Source: Leeuwenhoekiella blandensis MED217
GTDB lineage: Bacteria > Bacteroidota > Bacteroidia > Flavobacteriales > Flavobacteriaceae
DNA: 64,000 bases
Direction: 5' to 3'
NCBI RefSeq assembly: GCF_000152985.1
Contig: NZ_CH672395.1
Span: 2,246,262 to 2,310,261 of the forward strand
Shown here: in pieces, positions 9,560 to 18,943 of the stretch
Layout of the letters: every line of letters starts with the position of its first letter
Numbering within the stretch: the first letter of the stretch is position 1
Notes under the pieces: model-generated
What the model was told of the DNA's origin: nothing
Databases searched by the model: none
The model's input: only the letters and a program-made list of their open reading frames with translations
Made by a program: the position numbers and the translations under genes

Positions 9560-9653
9560 GCCTATTTCATCCCCCTTTAATTTTTATAAAACACAGATTT
9601 ACTGCAATTTAATATGTTCAATTTTTTTCTTGTAAGTCAAGGTTGAATTGAAA

Positions 9654-9872
9654 TTACTCTAGTTTATTTTTTTCTCGTTTTCGAAATTGATAATTGAAAC
9701 GGTCTCTTCTTATCAGAATACGTTTTCTGAAAATCAGGAATAGTATATAGCCTAGCCAACTAAAAATGGCTACCAAAAACAACCAAAACCAAAGCTCTCT
9801 GGAAGACTTGAATTTGCGGTAGCGCAACTCTAGTAATACCAATAGGACAAACAGTATACGTAAATAAACCAA
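9654..9872 (-). CDS. Small membrane protein, PLDc_N-like
   Basis: A 72-residue protein with two hydrophobic segments (about residues 2-15 and 27-47) separated by a basic turn and ending in a highly basic tail. The pattern LWFWLFLVAIFSWLGYILF resembles the PLDc_N membrane domain found in small stand-alone proteins. It starts with TTG only 2 nt after the stop of the DUF885 gene, which suggests translational coupling and the last place in the tilS operon. The start is uncertain because the frame stays open upstream. No specific function can be given. Confidence 0.5.
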   Translation of the reverse strand: MVYLRILFVLLVLLELRYRKFKSSRELWFWLFLVAIFSWLGYILFLIFRKRILIRRDRFNYQFRKREKNKLE

Positions 9873-9874
9873 GC

Positions 9875-11701
9875 TTAAGCTTTTTGCTTTTCTGCAATAA
9901 AATCGTCAATCATTTCCTCCAGAATAGAAAGCGGTACTGCACCTTGCCCTAAAACTACCTCGTGGAATTCTCTGATATCAAAAGTTTCCCCAAGTGCTTT
10001 TTCTGCTTTTGCTCTAAGATCAAGAATTTTATTCATTCCTACTTTGTAAGCTGTTGCTTGTCCAGGCATCACAATATGACGTTCTACCATTTTGATGCAA
10101 TCACTTTCGGCATTGGGTGTATTGTCTTTGTAATAGGCGATCCCCTCTTCACGCGTCCATTTCTTGTCGTGAATACCTGTATCGACAACGAGACGGCACG
10201 CACGCCAAAGTTCCATAGCGAGACGTCCAAAATCGGCATAAGGATCTTCATAAGCTCCCATTTCTTTTGGTAAATACTCGCAATACAATCCCCAACCTTC
10301 TACATACGGCGTATAACCGCCAAACTTCCTAAACTTTGGGATTCCTTCTAATTCCTGAGCAATCGCCAGTTGCATATGATGTCCCGGGATTCCCTCGTGA
10401 TAGGCCAAAGCTTGCATTTGATATTTAGGCATCGCTTTAATATCAAATAAATTGGCATAATAAATTCCAGGTCTTGATCCGTCTGGAGCAGGCGAATTGT
10501 AAAACGCCTTACCGGCACTTTTCTCTCTAAAAGCCTCTACCCTTTTAACGACAATTTCCGCTTTGGGTTTGGTGATGAATAGTTCGTCTAAACGCGCACG
10601 CATAGCATCTATAATGCGTTTTGCTTCTTTCATATATGCGGCTCTTCCGGCATCTGAATCTTCGTAGTAAAACTGTTCATCGTTACGCATAAACTCAAAA
10701 AAGTCTTGCAAGCTTCCATCAAAACCTACTTGATCTTTTATGGCTTCCATTTCGGTGTGAATGCGTTCTACTTCATCCAACCCTAATTGATGAATTTCTT
10801 CAGCCGTCATTTCGGTAGTTGTGGCTCGATTTAGCGCAATTGCATAAAATTTATCTCCTCTGGGAAACTTCCACGCGCCATCATCTGTAGTTGCTCTTAC
10901 TTTTTGACTTTCTATGAACGTGATCAATTCTTCGTAAGCCGGCTGTAAACTATCTTTTAAAGCTTGATTAGCTTCTTGTAAAAGTATTGCCTTTGTTTCA
11001 GTATCAATGTCCAGCGCTTCTACCTTAGATTGAAAATCGGCAAGTATTGGCATCTGCGTGCTCGACTCGTCAAAAGGCTGACCTTTTAAAATATTTTGAC
11101 TGTCTTCAAGCACACGATCTAATACAAATTTAGGCGGAACGATCTGATTGGTTTCACGAATGCCCAATTGATTGCGAAGCTCTGTAAATAAAGGCTTAAC
11201 TCCTTTAATTCTTGAAATGTATGCCTTAGCATCGGCAACACTATCAATGCGATGTTTGTTGATCAAAAATGCAGGAACACTCGCATGTAAGCCAAACATT
11301 TGATTGACCGGATAATTATAAAAACGATACTCATAGTCTTCGATCTCGTTTTCCAGATTGAGTTTGTAAAGCTTATAACTTATTTGAGTAACGCTATCTA
11401 AAGCGGCCAGATCAACCTCTGATTCCAGGTAATCCAGCCGCGCTTTAGCTTGTTTAAGATCTTCAGCCATCTGGTCTGATGAAATATCATCCCATTTACC
11501 ATAATTTGTCTTTAAGCCTAAACTGGTTTGCCACTGCGGCGATTGGGCGACATCTTCGTCAAACTTGGTATCAAACCAAGAATTAAGCGACGCGCTGGCT
11601 TCCGTTATTTCAGCTTGGGTGTACTGCGCTTCTTCTTGATTTTTACACGAATTGTAAAAAAGCACAATACTAAAAAAAACTATGACTGACTGAACTCTCA
11701 T
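9875..11701 (-). CDS. DUF885 family putative metallopeptidase lipoprotein
   Basis: A 608-residue DUF885 protein. The N-terminus is a lipoprotein signal with Cys19 (YNSC), so it is likely anchored at the periplasmic face or in the outer membrane. The motif HEGIPGHH at residues 435-442 is the family's zinc-peptidase-like signature. An upstream segment with FRE/KSAG and a downstream segment with EGWGLYCEYL complete the usual pattern. It begins 5 nt after the CocE-type gene, so the two are co-transcribed, which fits joint processing of peptides or acyl-peptides. The substrate is unknown. Confidence 0.88.
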   Translation of the reverse strand: MRVQSVIVFFSIVLFYNSCKNQEEAQYTQAEITEASASLNSWFDTKFDEDVAQSPQWQTSLGLKTNYGKWDDISSDQMAEDLKQAKARLDYLESEVDLAALDSVTQISYKLYKLNLENEIEDYEYRFYNYPVNQMFGLHASVPAFLINKHRIDSVADAKAYISRIKGVKPLFTELRNQLGIRETNQIVPPKFVLDRVLEDSQNILKGQPFDESSTQMPILADFQSKVEALDIDTETKAILLQEANQALKDSLQPAYEELITFIESQKVRATTDDGAWKFPRGDKFYAIALNRATTTEMTAEEIHQLGLDEVERIHTEMEAIKDQVGFDGSLQDFFEFMRNDEQFYYEDSDAGRAAYMKEAKRIIDAMRARLDELFITKPKAEIVVKRVEAFREKSAGKAFYNSPAPDGSRPGIYYANLFDIKAMPKYQMQALAYHEGIPGHHMQLAIAQELEGIPKFRKFGGYTPYVEGWGLYCEYLPKEMGAYEDPYADFGRLAMELWRACRLVVDTGIHDKKWTREEGIAYYKDNTPNAESDCIKMVERHIVMPGQATAYKVGMNKILDLRAKAEKALGETFDIREFHEVVLGQGAVPLSILEEMIDDFIAEKQKA

Positions 11702-11706
11702 AAATC

Positions 11707-13551
11707 TTATTTTAACACATTAAACTGAATTTCAGAATCTCCAAAAACGGTATGTGTTTGTTTCTGGAAATCTTCAGCACTTGCTTTATAAATATTTGGC
11801 ACAAAAGTCTGTGGATTACGATCGATTAACGGAAACCACGTACTTTGAATTTGAATTTGCACTTTGTGCCCTTTTAGGAAGGTATGGTTTACCCCTTGCA
11901 AGGTCAAATCAACTTCGGTTTTTTGATTCGGTTCAAAAGCTTTAGGGGCTCTGAAACTCTCACGAAAACGGCCGCGCATCACTTCGCTACGCACCATCAT
12001 ATGGTAATTGCCCATTTTAAGGTATTTCTGCGTTTCAGGATAATCTTTGGCATCATTAGGATATACGTCAATCACTTTTACCACCCAATCTGCCGCAGTA
12101 CCTGTGGTTGCCACTTTTAATTTGGCTAAAATTTCACCGGTAATCGTCATATCTTCGTCTAAAACTTCAGTCTCATACACCAATACGTCTGGTCTTCGAG
12201 CTGCAAAACGCTGATCATCGGTCATATACTTTCTTGGCGTAAACACCATTTTAATATCTTCAGAATACGGAACCGGTTTTGAAGGATCACTTACAAATGC
12301 ATTTGCATAATCTGCTATAGCGTTCTCGGTAAGTTTTTGATCTGCTCCTAAATAAAAGCTTTTGGTTTCAGCAGCTTTTGGTGGCCATTGTGCATAGCTG
12401 TCCCACTCCCGCGAACCACTGTCATACATAGAAGCCTCAGGAAAATCAATGGTTCCTTCTCCATCATTTTTTAAGAAATGGTTGAAGAACACTGTCTCAT
12501 AGTTTTGCTGAAAATCTCTTGAAAGATTATCTCCAAAATATACGTTTCCTATAGCCTGACGCTCACTTGAGCGCGCCCAGTCTCCGTGACTCCACGGCCC
12601 GTAAACCAAAATGTTATAATTATCGCTGGTTTCTTCGATCTTTCTGTAGGTATTGAACGGTCCATAAAGATCTTCGGCATCAAATAAACCGCCTACAACC
12701 ATAACAGCAGGCTTGATATCATTTAAATGCTGAATGATTCCGCGGCTTCTCCAGAACTCATCATAATTAGGATGGTCTTTAATTTGCTGCCAGAATACAT
12801 TATCTTCTTTGTAATACGCATCTAAATTGGTCAACGGACCTGCATCTAAGAAAAATTGATATTGATCTTGTGAAGGAAGGTCAGGAAAAGCGTACCAAGG
12901 CTTGGTTACCGGCTCGTCTTTCATATAACCGAAAAGCGAAATCGCTCTCCAGTAGCTTTCTAAAAATGCCCCATTATGATGAAAATCATCAAAGAAGAAA
13001 TCTGAAATACACGCTTGTGGAGAAACTGCTTTAAGCGCAGGATGTTCACTTAACAACGAATAGGTGGCATAAAAACCGGGATATGAAATTCCCCAAGTTC
13101 CCACATTTCCATTGTTGTTGTCTACGTTCTTTACAAGCCAATCGATCGTATCATAGGTATCGCTGGCCTCATCAACTTGTTTTCCTTTTTTATTCGGAAT
13201 ATAAGCACGCATATTGTCGTAAACGCCTTCACTGTTCCAACGGCCACGCACATCTTGCTGCACAAAAATGTTACCTTCTTCAACCATAAATTGATTAGGT
13301 CCTATTCTGCCTTTGAAGTTTTCTTCTCCATAAGGTGCACAGCTATACGGCGTACGCATCATTAAAATAGGATACTCTTGTGATTTATCTTTTGGCGAAT
13401 AAATGGTTGTATGTAACATTACACCATCGCGCATTTTAATTTTTACTTCTTTCTTGTCGTAATGCTCGCGAACGTATGCTTCGGTTTGCGCTTGAGCAGC
13501 AACTACGAGAAGTAAGAATACTGCAGTAATTAGATTTTTAATGTTCTTCAT
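11707..13551 (-). CDS. CocE/NonD family alpha/beta hydrolase (X-Pro dipeptidyl-peptidase type)
   Basis: A 614-residue S15/CocE-type hydrolase with a cleavable signal peptide (hydrophobic core 9-19, likely cut after AQA). The nucleophile elbow GISYPG places the catalytic Ser at residue 156. Further on, GGLFDAED supplies the Asp and PWSHGDW the His of the triad. The C-terminal half is the jelly-roll domain (PepX_C) typical of the family. Members hydrolyse acyl esters, beta-lactam amides or X-Pro peptides. Tight spacing to DUF885 (5 nt) and to the DsbD-like gene (13 nt) puts it in the same operon. The real substrate cannot be read from the sequence. Confidence 0.9.
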   Translation of the reverse strand: MKNIKNLITAVFLLLVVAAQAQTEAYVREHYDKKEVKIKMRDGVMLHTTIYSPKDKSQEYPILMMRTPYSCAPYGEENFKGRIGPNQFMVEEGNIFVQQDVRGRWNSEGVYDNMRAYIPNKKGKQVDEASDTYDTIDWLVKNVDNNNGNVGTWGISYPGFYATYSLLSEHPALKAVSPQACISDFFFDDFHHNGAFLESYWRAISLFGYMKDEPVTKPWYAFPDLPSQDQYQFFLDAGPLTNLDAYYKEDNVFWQQIKDHPNYDEFWRSRGIIQHLNDIKPAVMVVGGLFDAEDLYGPFNTYRKIEETSDNYNILVYGPWSHGDWARSSERQAIGNVYFGDNLSRDFQQNYETVFFNHFLKNDGEGTIDFPEASMYDSGSREWDSYAQWPPKAAETKSFYLGADQKLTENAIADYANAFVSDPSKPVPYSEDIKMVFTPRKYMTDDQRFAARRPDVLVYETEVLDEDMTITGEILAKLKVATTGTAADWVVKVIDVYPNDAKDYPETQKYLKMGNYHMMVRSEVMRGRFRESFRAPKAFEPNQKTEVDLTLQGVNHTFLKGHKVQIQIQSTWFPLIDRNPQTFVPNIYKASAEDFQKQTHTVFGDSEIQFNVLK

Positions 13552-13564
13552 TTAAGGGTGTTTA

Positions 13565-15565
13565 TTAGTCATTGAATTTAGAAATTCCTTCTTCAAGCCA
13601 GGCTTCAAATTCGTCTACATCTGGTGTGTAGCCTACCGGCGTGTTAAGTTCGTTATCGTTATGATCGAGCAGTACATAATACGGCTGCGCGTTGATCTGA
13701 TATTTTTCAATCTGAAAGTCGCTCCATTTATTACCAACAGTTTGAATGCGTTTGCCGGTAACTTCACTAACATATTGTTCTGCTTCCGGAAGCTCTTCTT
13801 TTAGATCTACAAATAACGAAATGAGCACCACGTCATTTTGTAGTTTTCCTAAAATTTGAGGTTCGCCCCAAACGCGTTCTTCCATCTTACGGCAGTTTAC
13901 ACAGGCCTTCCCTGTAAAATCTAAAAGTACCGGTTTATTTTCAGCTTTTGCATACGCCATTCCTGCATCATAATCGGTAAAGGTCACCAGTTGATAGGGA
14001 CCAAGTTCGGCTTCTTCAGGCAGCTCACCTTCCGTTAATCCTGCAACACTACCTTTAGAATAACCAACACCATAAGGCGATTCACTATAATTTAAGGGTG
14101 GTGGAAAACCGCTGATCAACTTCAACGGGGCGCCCCATAGGCCGGGAATTAAATACAGTGTGAATGATAGGACGAAAAGCCCTAAAATCAATCTTCCTGA
14201 AGAAATATGCGGCAACGGACTGTCGTGTGAAAGTCTGATTTTTCCGAAAAGATAAAACGCCATTGCACCAAAAATAGCGATCCAAATCGCTAAGAATACT
14301 TCGCGTTCTAAAATATGCGCTTGCAGTACCAAATCAGCATTGGATAAAAATTTAAAAGCTAAGGCAAGCTCTAAAAACCCTAAAACCACTTTTACTGAAT
14401 TTAACCAACCTCCAGATTTTGGTAAAGAATTCATCAAACCAGGAAACAAGGCAAACAAAGCAAACGGAATCGCGATGGCAAGTGAAAAACCAAGCATTCC
14501 TAATACCGGAGCGATACCACCTTCTGAAGCCGCTTGTACCAATAAAGTTCCTACAATAGGTCCTGTACAACTGAAGCTTACAATGGCCAAGGCCAAAGCC
14601 ATAAAAAAGATGCCTACAATTCCGCCGCGATCTGCTTTTCGATCCACCGCATTTGCCCAAGAATTAGGCAGCATAATCTCAAAAGCTCCAAAGAATGAAA
14701 TGGCAAATACAACCAGAAGTATAAAGAATACTAAGTTGAACCATACGTTGGTCGATAAGGCATTTAGCGCATCTGCACCAAAAATTCCCGTTACAATCGA
14801 ACCTAACAGTACGTAGATCACTACGATGAAAACTCCGTATAATATGGCGTTTCTACGGCCGGTTGCCAGACTCTTACTTTGCTTTGTAAAAAAGCTCACC
14901 GTCATGGGGATCATTGGGAACACACAAGGTGTCAACAATGCTAAAAAACCTGATGCAAAAGCCACGAAAAAGATGGTCCATAAGTCTTGCTTTTCCTCTT
15001 GCTTCACAACTTCTTTTACCGGTTCAATTTCTTCGACTTTCTCTTGAACTTTACCATAGGCTTGAAATTCATTAAAGTCTTGAAACACCTGTCCTTTTTC
15101 GGTAGAAAGGTCAAAAACAATATATTTTTCTTCATTGATGCAAACCTCTTTACACACCTGATATTTCAAGATTAGCTTGACGTATTCGGTGGTTTCTTCA
15201 GCTTTTATCTTTTGGGTAAGCTGTGCCGTTTCTGAAAAAAACGTCTCATCAACTTCAAAAATATCGCTATAGGCTGTAGTGGTCTCGCTTTCTTCAGTAG
15301 GACCTTCTAAGGTATAGGCTTCGCCGGCTTCAAGAAATTCTAATTCGAGCGGTAAAGACCCACCCGGATCTGTAAACTGAGAATACACATGCCATTCAGG
15401 CTCGATGCTCGCATTTAATTTTAAAGTATAAGAAGCTGTCTCTGATTTTTCAACAGAAGCTTCCCATTGTACTGGATTTTGAGTCTCTGCGCCGGGCCCA
15501 AAACCTTGTGCATTTCCTGTAAGGGTAAAAACAAGCAATACAAGAATAGAGCAGTATTTAATCAT
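13565..15565 (-). CDS. dsbD: DsbD-like thiol:disulfide interchange protein
   Basis: A 666-residue protein that carries reducing equivalents across the inner membrane. The domain order is signal peptide, periplasmic DsbD-alpha domain (about 25-155, with Cys pair VCKEVC), a membrane core with about eight segments, and a C-terminal thioredoxin domain with active site CVNC at 555-558. The core has the expected Cys in TPCVFP and in SCTGP. This is the complete alpha-beta-gamma set. Its start overlaps the tilS stop by 8 nt, so it is transcribed with tilS. Likely roles are periplasmic disulfide reduction and cytochrome c maturation. Confidence 0.93.
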   Translation of the reverse strand: MIKYCSILVLLVFTLTGNAQGFGPGAETQNPVQWEASVEKSETASYTLKLNASIEPEWHVYSQFTDPGGSLPLELEFLEAGEAYTLEGPTEESETTTAYSDIFEVDETFFSETAQLTQKIKAEETTEYVKLILKYQVCKEVCINEEKYIVFDLSTEKGQVFQDFNEFQAYGKVQEKVEEIEPVKEVVKQEEKQDLWTIFFVAFASGFLALLTPCVFPMIPMTVSFFTKQSKSLATGRRNAILYGVFIVVIYVLLGSIVTGIFGADALNALSTNVWFNLVFFILLVVFAISFFGAFEIMLPNSWANAVDRKADRGGIVGIFFMALALAIVSFSCTGPIVGTLLVQAASEGGIAPVLGMLGFSLAIAIPFALFALFPGLMNSLPKSGGWLNSVKVVLGFLELALAFKFLSNADLVLQAHILEREVFLAIWIAIFGAMAFYLFGKIRLSHDSPLPHISSGRLILGLFVLSFTLYLIPGLWGAPLKLISGFPPPLNYSESPYGVGYSKGSVAGLTEGELPEEAELGPYQLVTFTDYDAGMAYAKAENKPVLLDFTGKACVNCRKMEERVWGEPQILGKLQNDVVLISLFVDLKEELPEAEQYVSEVTGKRIQTVGNKWSDFQIEKYQINAQPYYVLLDHNDNELNTPVGYTPDVDEFEAWLEEGISKFND

Positions 15566-16868
15566 AGTGTGCGGTAAATTTTAAAAATTGTGAAGTATTT
15601 GGGGTTACTTTATATCGATCATCAGTGCGTGCTCCTACAACCCAGATGATGTCTTGGTCGTTACAAAGCAGCCAAACTGACTCTTTATCTAATGTTGAAA
15701 ATTTTAAGTCTTTAAAAAACTTACTAAGCTTTTTCTTGCCTTTAAGCCCAAAAGGATAAAACCAATCGCCTTCCTCCCACTTTCTAAGTTTTAAAGGAAA
15801 CTTTAACTGTTCGGCATCAAAAATAGCTTCGGTTTTAGTTAAATCAGTCAATTGCTCCACATTTTCTTTCATCAGGGTTAGACCATTAAGATCGATTTTC
15901 TCAATATCTACGTACCAAAGCACTTCCTCAGTTTTGGCTTGATGTTCGGTCAACAAAAGAAAATCACGGTCCTTGATAAGTCGATGCTTTGTTGTGGCCA
16001 CGTATTTGCCCGGCTGCGCATCGAGTAAATCATAAATATCATCCCAAGCAGTAAATTCAAAATCCTTTAAAAGTTGGTATAGAACGGCTTTGGTATTCGG
16101 CGTTTCTTTTAATTTCTGAATATTGAATTGATAGCCCTTAAAGGATTGGGTCACGATCTGTGAAAATAACAAGGCTGTATAATCTTCTAGCAGAAGTGCT
16201 GTTTCTTTTAAATGCTGCTGACTTTTTTGAAACTGCGTCAAAAACTGCGGAGCGGCTTCTTCTAAAGCAGGAATTGCGTGATGTCTTAAATGATTGCGCA
16301 AATACTTGTCTGAAGCATTGCTGCTGTCCTCCCGCCACGCTAGCGTATTTGCTTCGGCATAGGTTAAAATCTCTTCTCTGCTAAAAGGCAATAACGGACG
16401 TACGAGTCGGTCGTTTTCGGCAGTAATTCCGGTAAGTCCGTTTAATCCTGAACCTCTGCTCAAATTGATGAGAAAGGTTTCCAGATCATCTTTTGCGTGA
16501 TGCGCTGTAGCAAGAAAAGGTAAATGGTGAAGTTGACAAAGTTCTTCAAACCAGTGATATCGCAATTCCCTCGCCGCCATTTGAATAGACACTTTTTGGT
16601 CTTGAGCATAGGCTTCGGTATCAAAGTTCTGCAAGTGAAACTTCACGTGAAGTTTTTCGGCTAGCTTTTCAACAAAAACCGCATCTGCATCGCTCTCCTT
16701 TCCGCGGAGGTTAAAATTGCAATGCGCGATCTCAAAATCGATCTTACACTCCGAAAACAAATGCGCTAAAACCACACTGTCCAATCCGCCACTTACCGCC
16801 AGTAAAAAACGAGCGTTTAGTAGCTTTTTAAAATGGGATTCAATATGAAGTTTAAATGTTTTAATCAT
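15558..16868 (-). CDS. tilS: tRNA(Ile)-lysidine synthetase
   Basis: TilS adds lysine to C34 of the tRNA(Ile) CAU anticodon, an essential step in decoding AUA. The ATP-binding PP-loop SGGLDS is at residues 26-31. A second conserved block (TAHHAKDD, then LSRGSGLNGL and RPLLPFSR) identifies the N-type ATPase. The C-terminal third is the TilS_C substrate-binding domain. I start it at the ATG at 16868, giving 436 residues; the frame is open 20 codons further upstream, but that extension does not look like TilS. It is the first gene of the operon that continues into dsbD. Confidence 0.93.
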   Translation of the reverse strand: MIKTFKLHIESHFKKLLNARFLLAVSGGLDSVVLAHLFSECKIDFEIAHCNFNLRGKESDADAVFVEKLAEKLHVKFHLQNFDTEAYAQDQKVSIQMAARELRYHWFEELCQLHHLPFLATAHHAKDDLETFLINLSRGSGLNGLTGITAENDRLVRPLLPFSREEILTYAEANTLAWREDSSNASDKYLRNHLRHHAIPALEEAAPQFLTQFQKSQQHLKETALLLEDYTALLFSQIVTQSFKGYQFNIQKLKETPNTKAVLYQLLKDFEFTAWDDIYDLLDAQPGKYVATTKHRLIKDRDFLLLTEHQAKTEEVLWYVDIEKIDLNGLTLMKENVEQLTDLTKTEAIFDAEQLKFPLKLRKWEEGDWFYPFGLKGKKKLSKFFKDLKFSTLDKESVWLLCNDQDIIWVVGARTDDRYKVTPNTSQFLKFTAHYD

Positions 16869-17227
16869 AAAAACAAGTGCTGTTCTTGCGCTGTCTCTTT
16901 TATAAAATTTAAAACCGTAAATATACAATTTAAGCTGCGTAAGCCTGTAGATGAAATGCCAACTTTATTGGCCCCGCCAAAGGGTTTCATACTCTGAGGC
17001 TTGCCTCTAAATTGACAATGCTTTTTCAACCAATGCCATCTGGGCCTGCCTTTGTCGGCAAACAGGCTTGCCCTGAGGTAGTTTATTTAGTAAGTATTTA
17101 ACGCATTAGGTTTTTGAAATTTTCAATTTGATGGGCTTAATATTGTATTTTTAATCGAAACCCTATGTAACATGTGTTACGAGCATATCAATGCACACAG
17201 TATATATTTGCCCATAAATTTGAATCC
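16869..17227. other. Divergent intergenic region between tilS and the SulP gene
   Basis: The stretch of 359 nt holds one copy of a dispersed repeat (16964-17037). Next to it is a separate imperfect hairpin (about 17044-17067, arms GCCTG/CAGGC and TTTG/CAAA). The rest is AT-rich and must contain both divergent promoters, but I see no perfect TTG...TAnnTTTG pair. I find no protein-coding sequence in it other than an unlikely N-terminal extension of SulP. Confidence 0.5.
16964..17037 (-). repeat. Dispersed intergenic repeat, copy A
   Basis: Read on the minus strand, this copy shares with 25840-25929 the blocks GGCATTGGTTGAAAA, TCAATTT, GAGTAT, ACCCTTTG and GCCAATAA in the same order. Between TCAATTT and GAGTAT it carries a small hairpin, GAGGC-AA-GCCTC. 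Copy B has a different, larger palindrome at that place. Two copies in unrelated intergenic regions indicate a repeat family in this genome. Confidence 0.6.
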
Positions 17228-18943
17228 TTGAAGAAATTCTTTCCCATATTTGACTGGTTACCAAACTACAGGAAAAGCTACTTAGCCGGTGATATTTCTG
17301 CTGGAATAACTGTGGGTATTATGCTTATTCCGCAAGGAATGGCGTATGCCATGATTGCCGGTTTACCTCCGGTATTTGGACTTTACGCCGCTCTTTTACC
17401 TCAGGTAATTTATGCGATTATGGGTACATCGCGCCAACTGGCAATTGGACCGGTAGCGATGGATTCGCTCATAATTGCATCAGGTTTGGGAGCGCTGTCG
17501 CTAAGCGGTATCAACGAATATATCTCGATGGCTATTTTTCTGGCGTTGTTTGTTGGAATCATTCAAGTATTGATGGGTTTTTTAAAAATGGGCTTTTTAG
17601 TCAATTTTTTATCCAAGCCTGTGATTAGCGGTTTCACTTCTGCAGCCGCCTTAATAATAGGTATCACACAACTCAAACACTTATTAGGTATCACGGTAAG
17701 CAGCAATAAAACCCTGCCTATCATTAAACAAACCCTTGCGCAGCTTGATCAGATCAATCCTGTTGCAGTAGCGGTAGGACTTGCCGGTATTGGAATTATG
17801 TTATTGATCAAACGTATAAGTAGTCAAATTCCCGCTGCTATTGTTGTAGTCATCTTTGGTATTTCACTAGCTTATTTTACGCCACTTACCAATTACGGAC
17901 TCATTCTCGTGGGAAAAATACCGGATGGCTTACCGAGTTTTGGTGTTCCATCGGTTCCTTGGGAAGATCTTGGTCAGCTTTTCACCCTTGCACTGGCAAT
18001 GTCCTTAATCGCTTTTATGGAAGTCGTATCTATTGGTAAAGCACTCGAAGAAAAGGTAAAATCCAATACGATCAATCCCAATCAAGAACTTATAGCTTTG
18101 GGAACAGGTAATATCGTGGGGTCTTTCTTTCAATGTTATCCTACTACCGCTGGTTTTAGCCGTACTGCGGTAAATTTTCAAGCAGGTGCAAAAACGGGAG
18201 TTGCTGCTTTTATTAGTGCAAGCTTGGTTGCGCTTACCCTACTCTTTCTGACTCCGGTTTTCTATTATTTGCCTAATGCCATTCTTGCTTCGATCATTAT
18301 GCTGGCGATTACAAGCTTGATCGATCTTAACTATCCTAAAGAGCTTTACAAGAATCAAAAAGATGAGTTTCTATTGCTAATCGCTACTTTTCTAATCACC
18401 TTATTTGTTGGGATTCAAGAGGGAATTATTCTAGGTGTTTTGTTCTCATTACTCTTGATGGTTTACCGCACCTCAAAACCACATATGGCAGTGTTGGGTC
18501 AAATAAAAGGAACCACATATTTCAAAAACATCAACCGTTTTGCTACCGACATCATCGATCGTAAAGACATCTTGGTCGTGCGTTTTGATGCACAATTGTT
18601 CTTCGGAAATAAAGACTACTTCTATAAAGAGCTTAAAAAACATATTAAAGCAAAAGGTCCTGAACTTAAAACCATTATCATCAATGCTGAAGCGATAAAT
18701 TATGTTGACAGTAGCGCTATTTATATTTTGAAATACCTCATTCTAGAACTGCGACAAAAAGAGATCACCTTAATGATCGCCGCTGCTACCGGACCTACAC
18801 GCGATATTCTGTTTAAAACCGGAGTTACGGAATTATTAGGTGCCGAAAACTTATTTGTACGTGTGGTTGAAGCAGTAGAATTTATTGACGGCGTGCATCC
18901 TCGTACCGAAATTGAAGATCGTGTCTCCCGACAGAAATTTTAA
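17228..18943 (+). CDS. SulP family inorganic anion transporter
   Basis: A SulP/SLC26 transporter, about 571 residues, for sulfate or bicarbonate-like anions. It has the N-terminal signature (VGIMLIPQGMAYAMIAGLPP), 10-14 membrane segments, and a cytoplasmic STAS domain from about residue 425 with the NYVDSSA motif. I place the start at TTG 17228 (MKKFFPIFDWLP), because SulP proteins begin close to that motif; an in-frame GTG at 17174 would add 18 residues. The gene ends exactly next to the convergent LpxR-like gene with no spacer. The transported anion cannot be decided. Confidence 0.9.
   Translation: MKKFFPIFDWLPNYRKSYLAGDISAGITVGIMLIPQGMAYAMIAGLPPVFGLYAALLPQVIYAIMGTSRQLAIGPVAMDSLIIASGLGALSLSGINEYISMAIFLALFVGIIQVLMGFLKMGFLVNFLSKPVISGFTSAAALIIGITQLKHLLGITVSSNKTLPIIKQTLAQLDQINPVAVAVGLAGIGIMLLIKRISSQIPAAIVVVIFGISLAYFTPLTNYGLILVGKIPDGLPSFGVPSVPWEDLGQLFTLALAMSLIAFMEVVSIGKALEEKVKSNTINPNQELIALGTGNIVGSFFQCYPTTAGFSRTAVNFQAGAKTGVAAFISASLVALTLLFLTPVFYYLPNAILASIIMLAITSLIDLNYPKELYKNQKDEFLLLIATFLITLFVGIQEGIILGVLFSLLLMVYRTSKPHMAVLGQIKGTTYFKNINRFATDIIDRKDILVVRFDAQLFFGNKDYFYKELKKHIKAKGPELKTIIINAEAINYVDSSAIYILKYLILELRQKEITLMIAAATGPTRDILFKTGVTELLGAENLFVRVVEAVEFIDGVHPRTEIEDRVSRQKF

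Larger units (their letters stand above)
9119..9653. other. Non-coding region of 535 nt with a terminator and two RNA-like elements
   Basis: No credible protein gene is seen. The stretch holds the upstream region of the GH13 gene (a -7-like TAAATTTG on the minus strand at 9174-9167), a minus-strand terminator at 9225-9259, and two nearly identical 50-nt stem-loop elements on the plus strand. The remaining sequence is AT-rich and unassigned. A possible plus-strand promoter, TTG (9258-9260) N18 TACTTTTA (9279-9286), lies upstream of the first element. Confidence 0.6.

Noticed and set aside
14340-14816. 158-codon open frame on the plus strand
   Set aside because: It lies fully antisense to the dsbD-like gene, whose membrane segments and motifs are clear; the plus-strand product is Lys/Asn/Thr-rich without a recognisable fold.
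17174-17227. N-terminal extension of SulP from GTG 17174
   Set aside because: The extra residues do not resemble the start of SulP proteins, whereas the TTG at 17228 places the start right at the conserved KKFFPIFDWLP block.
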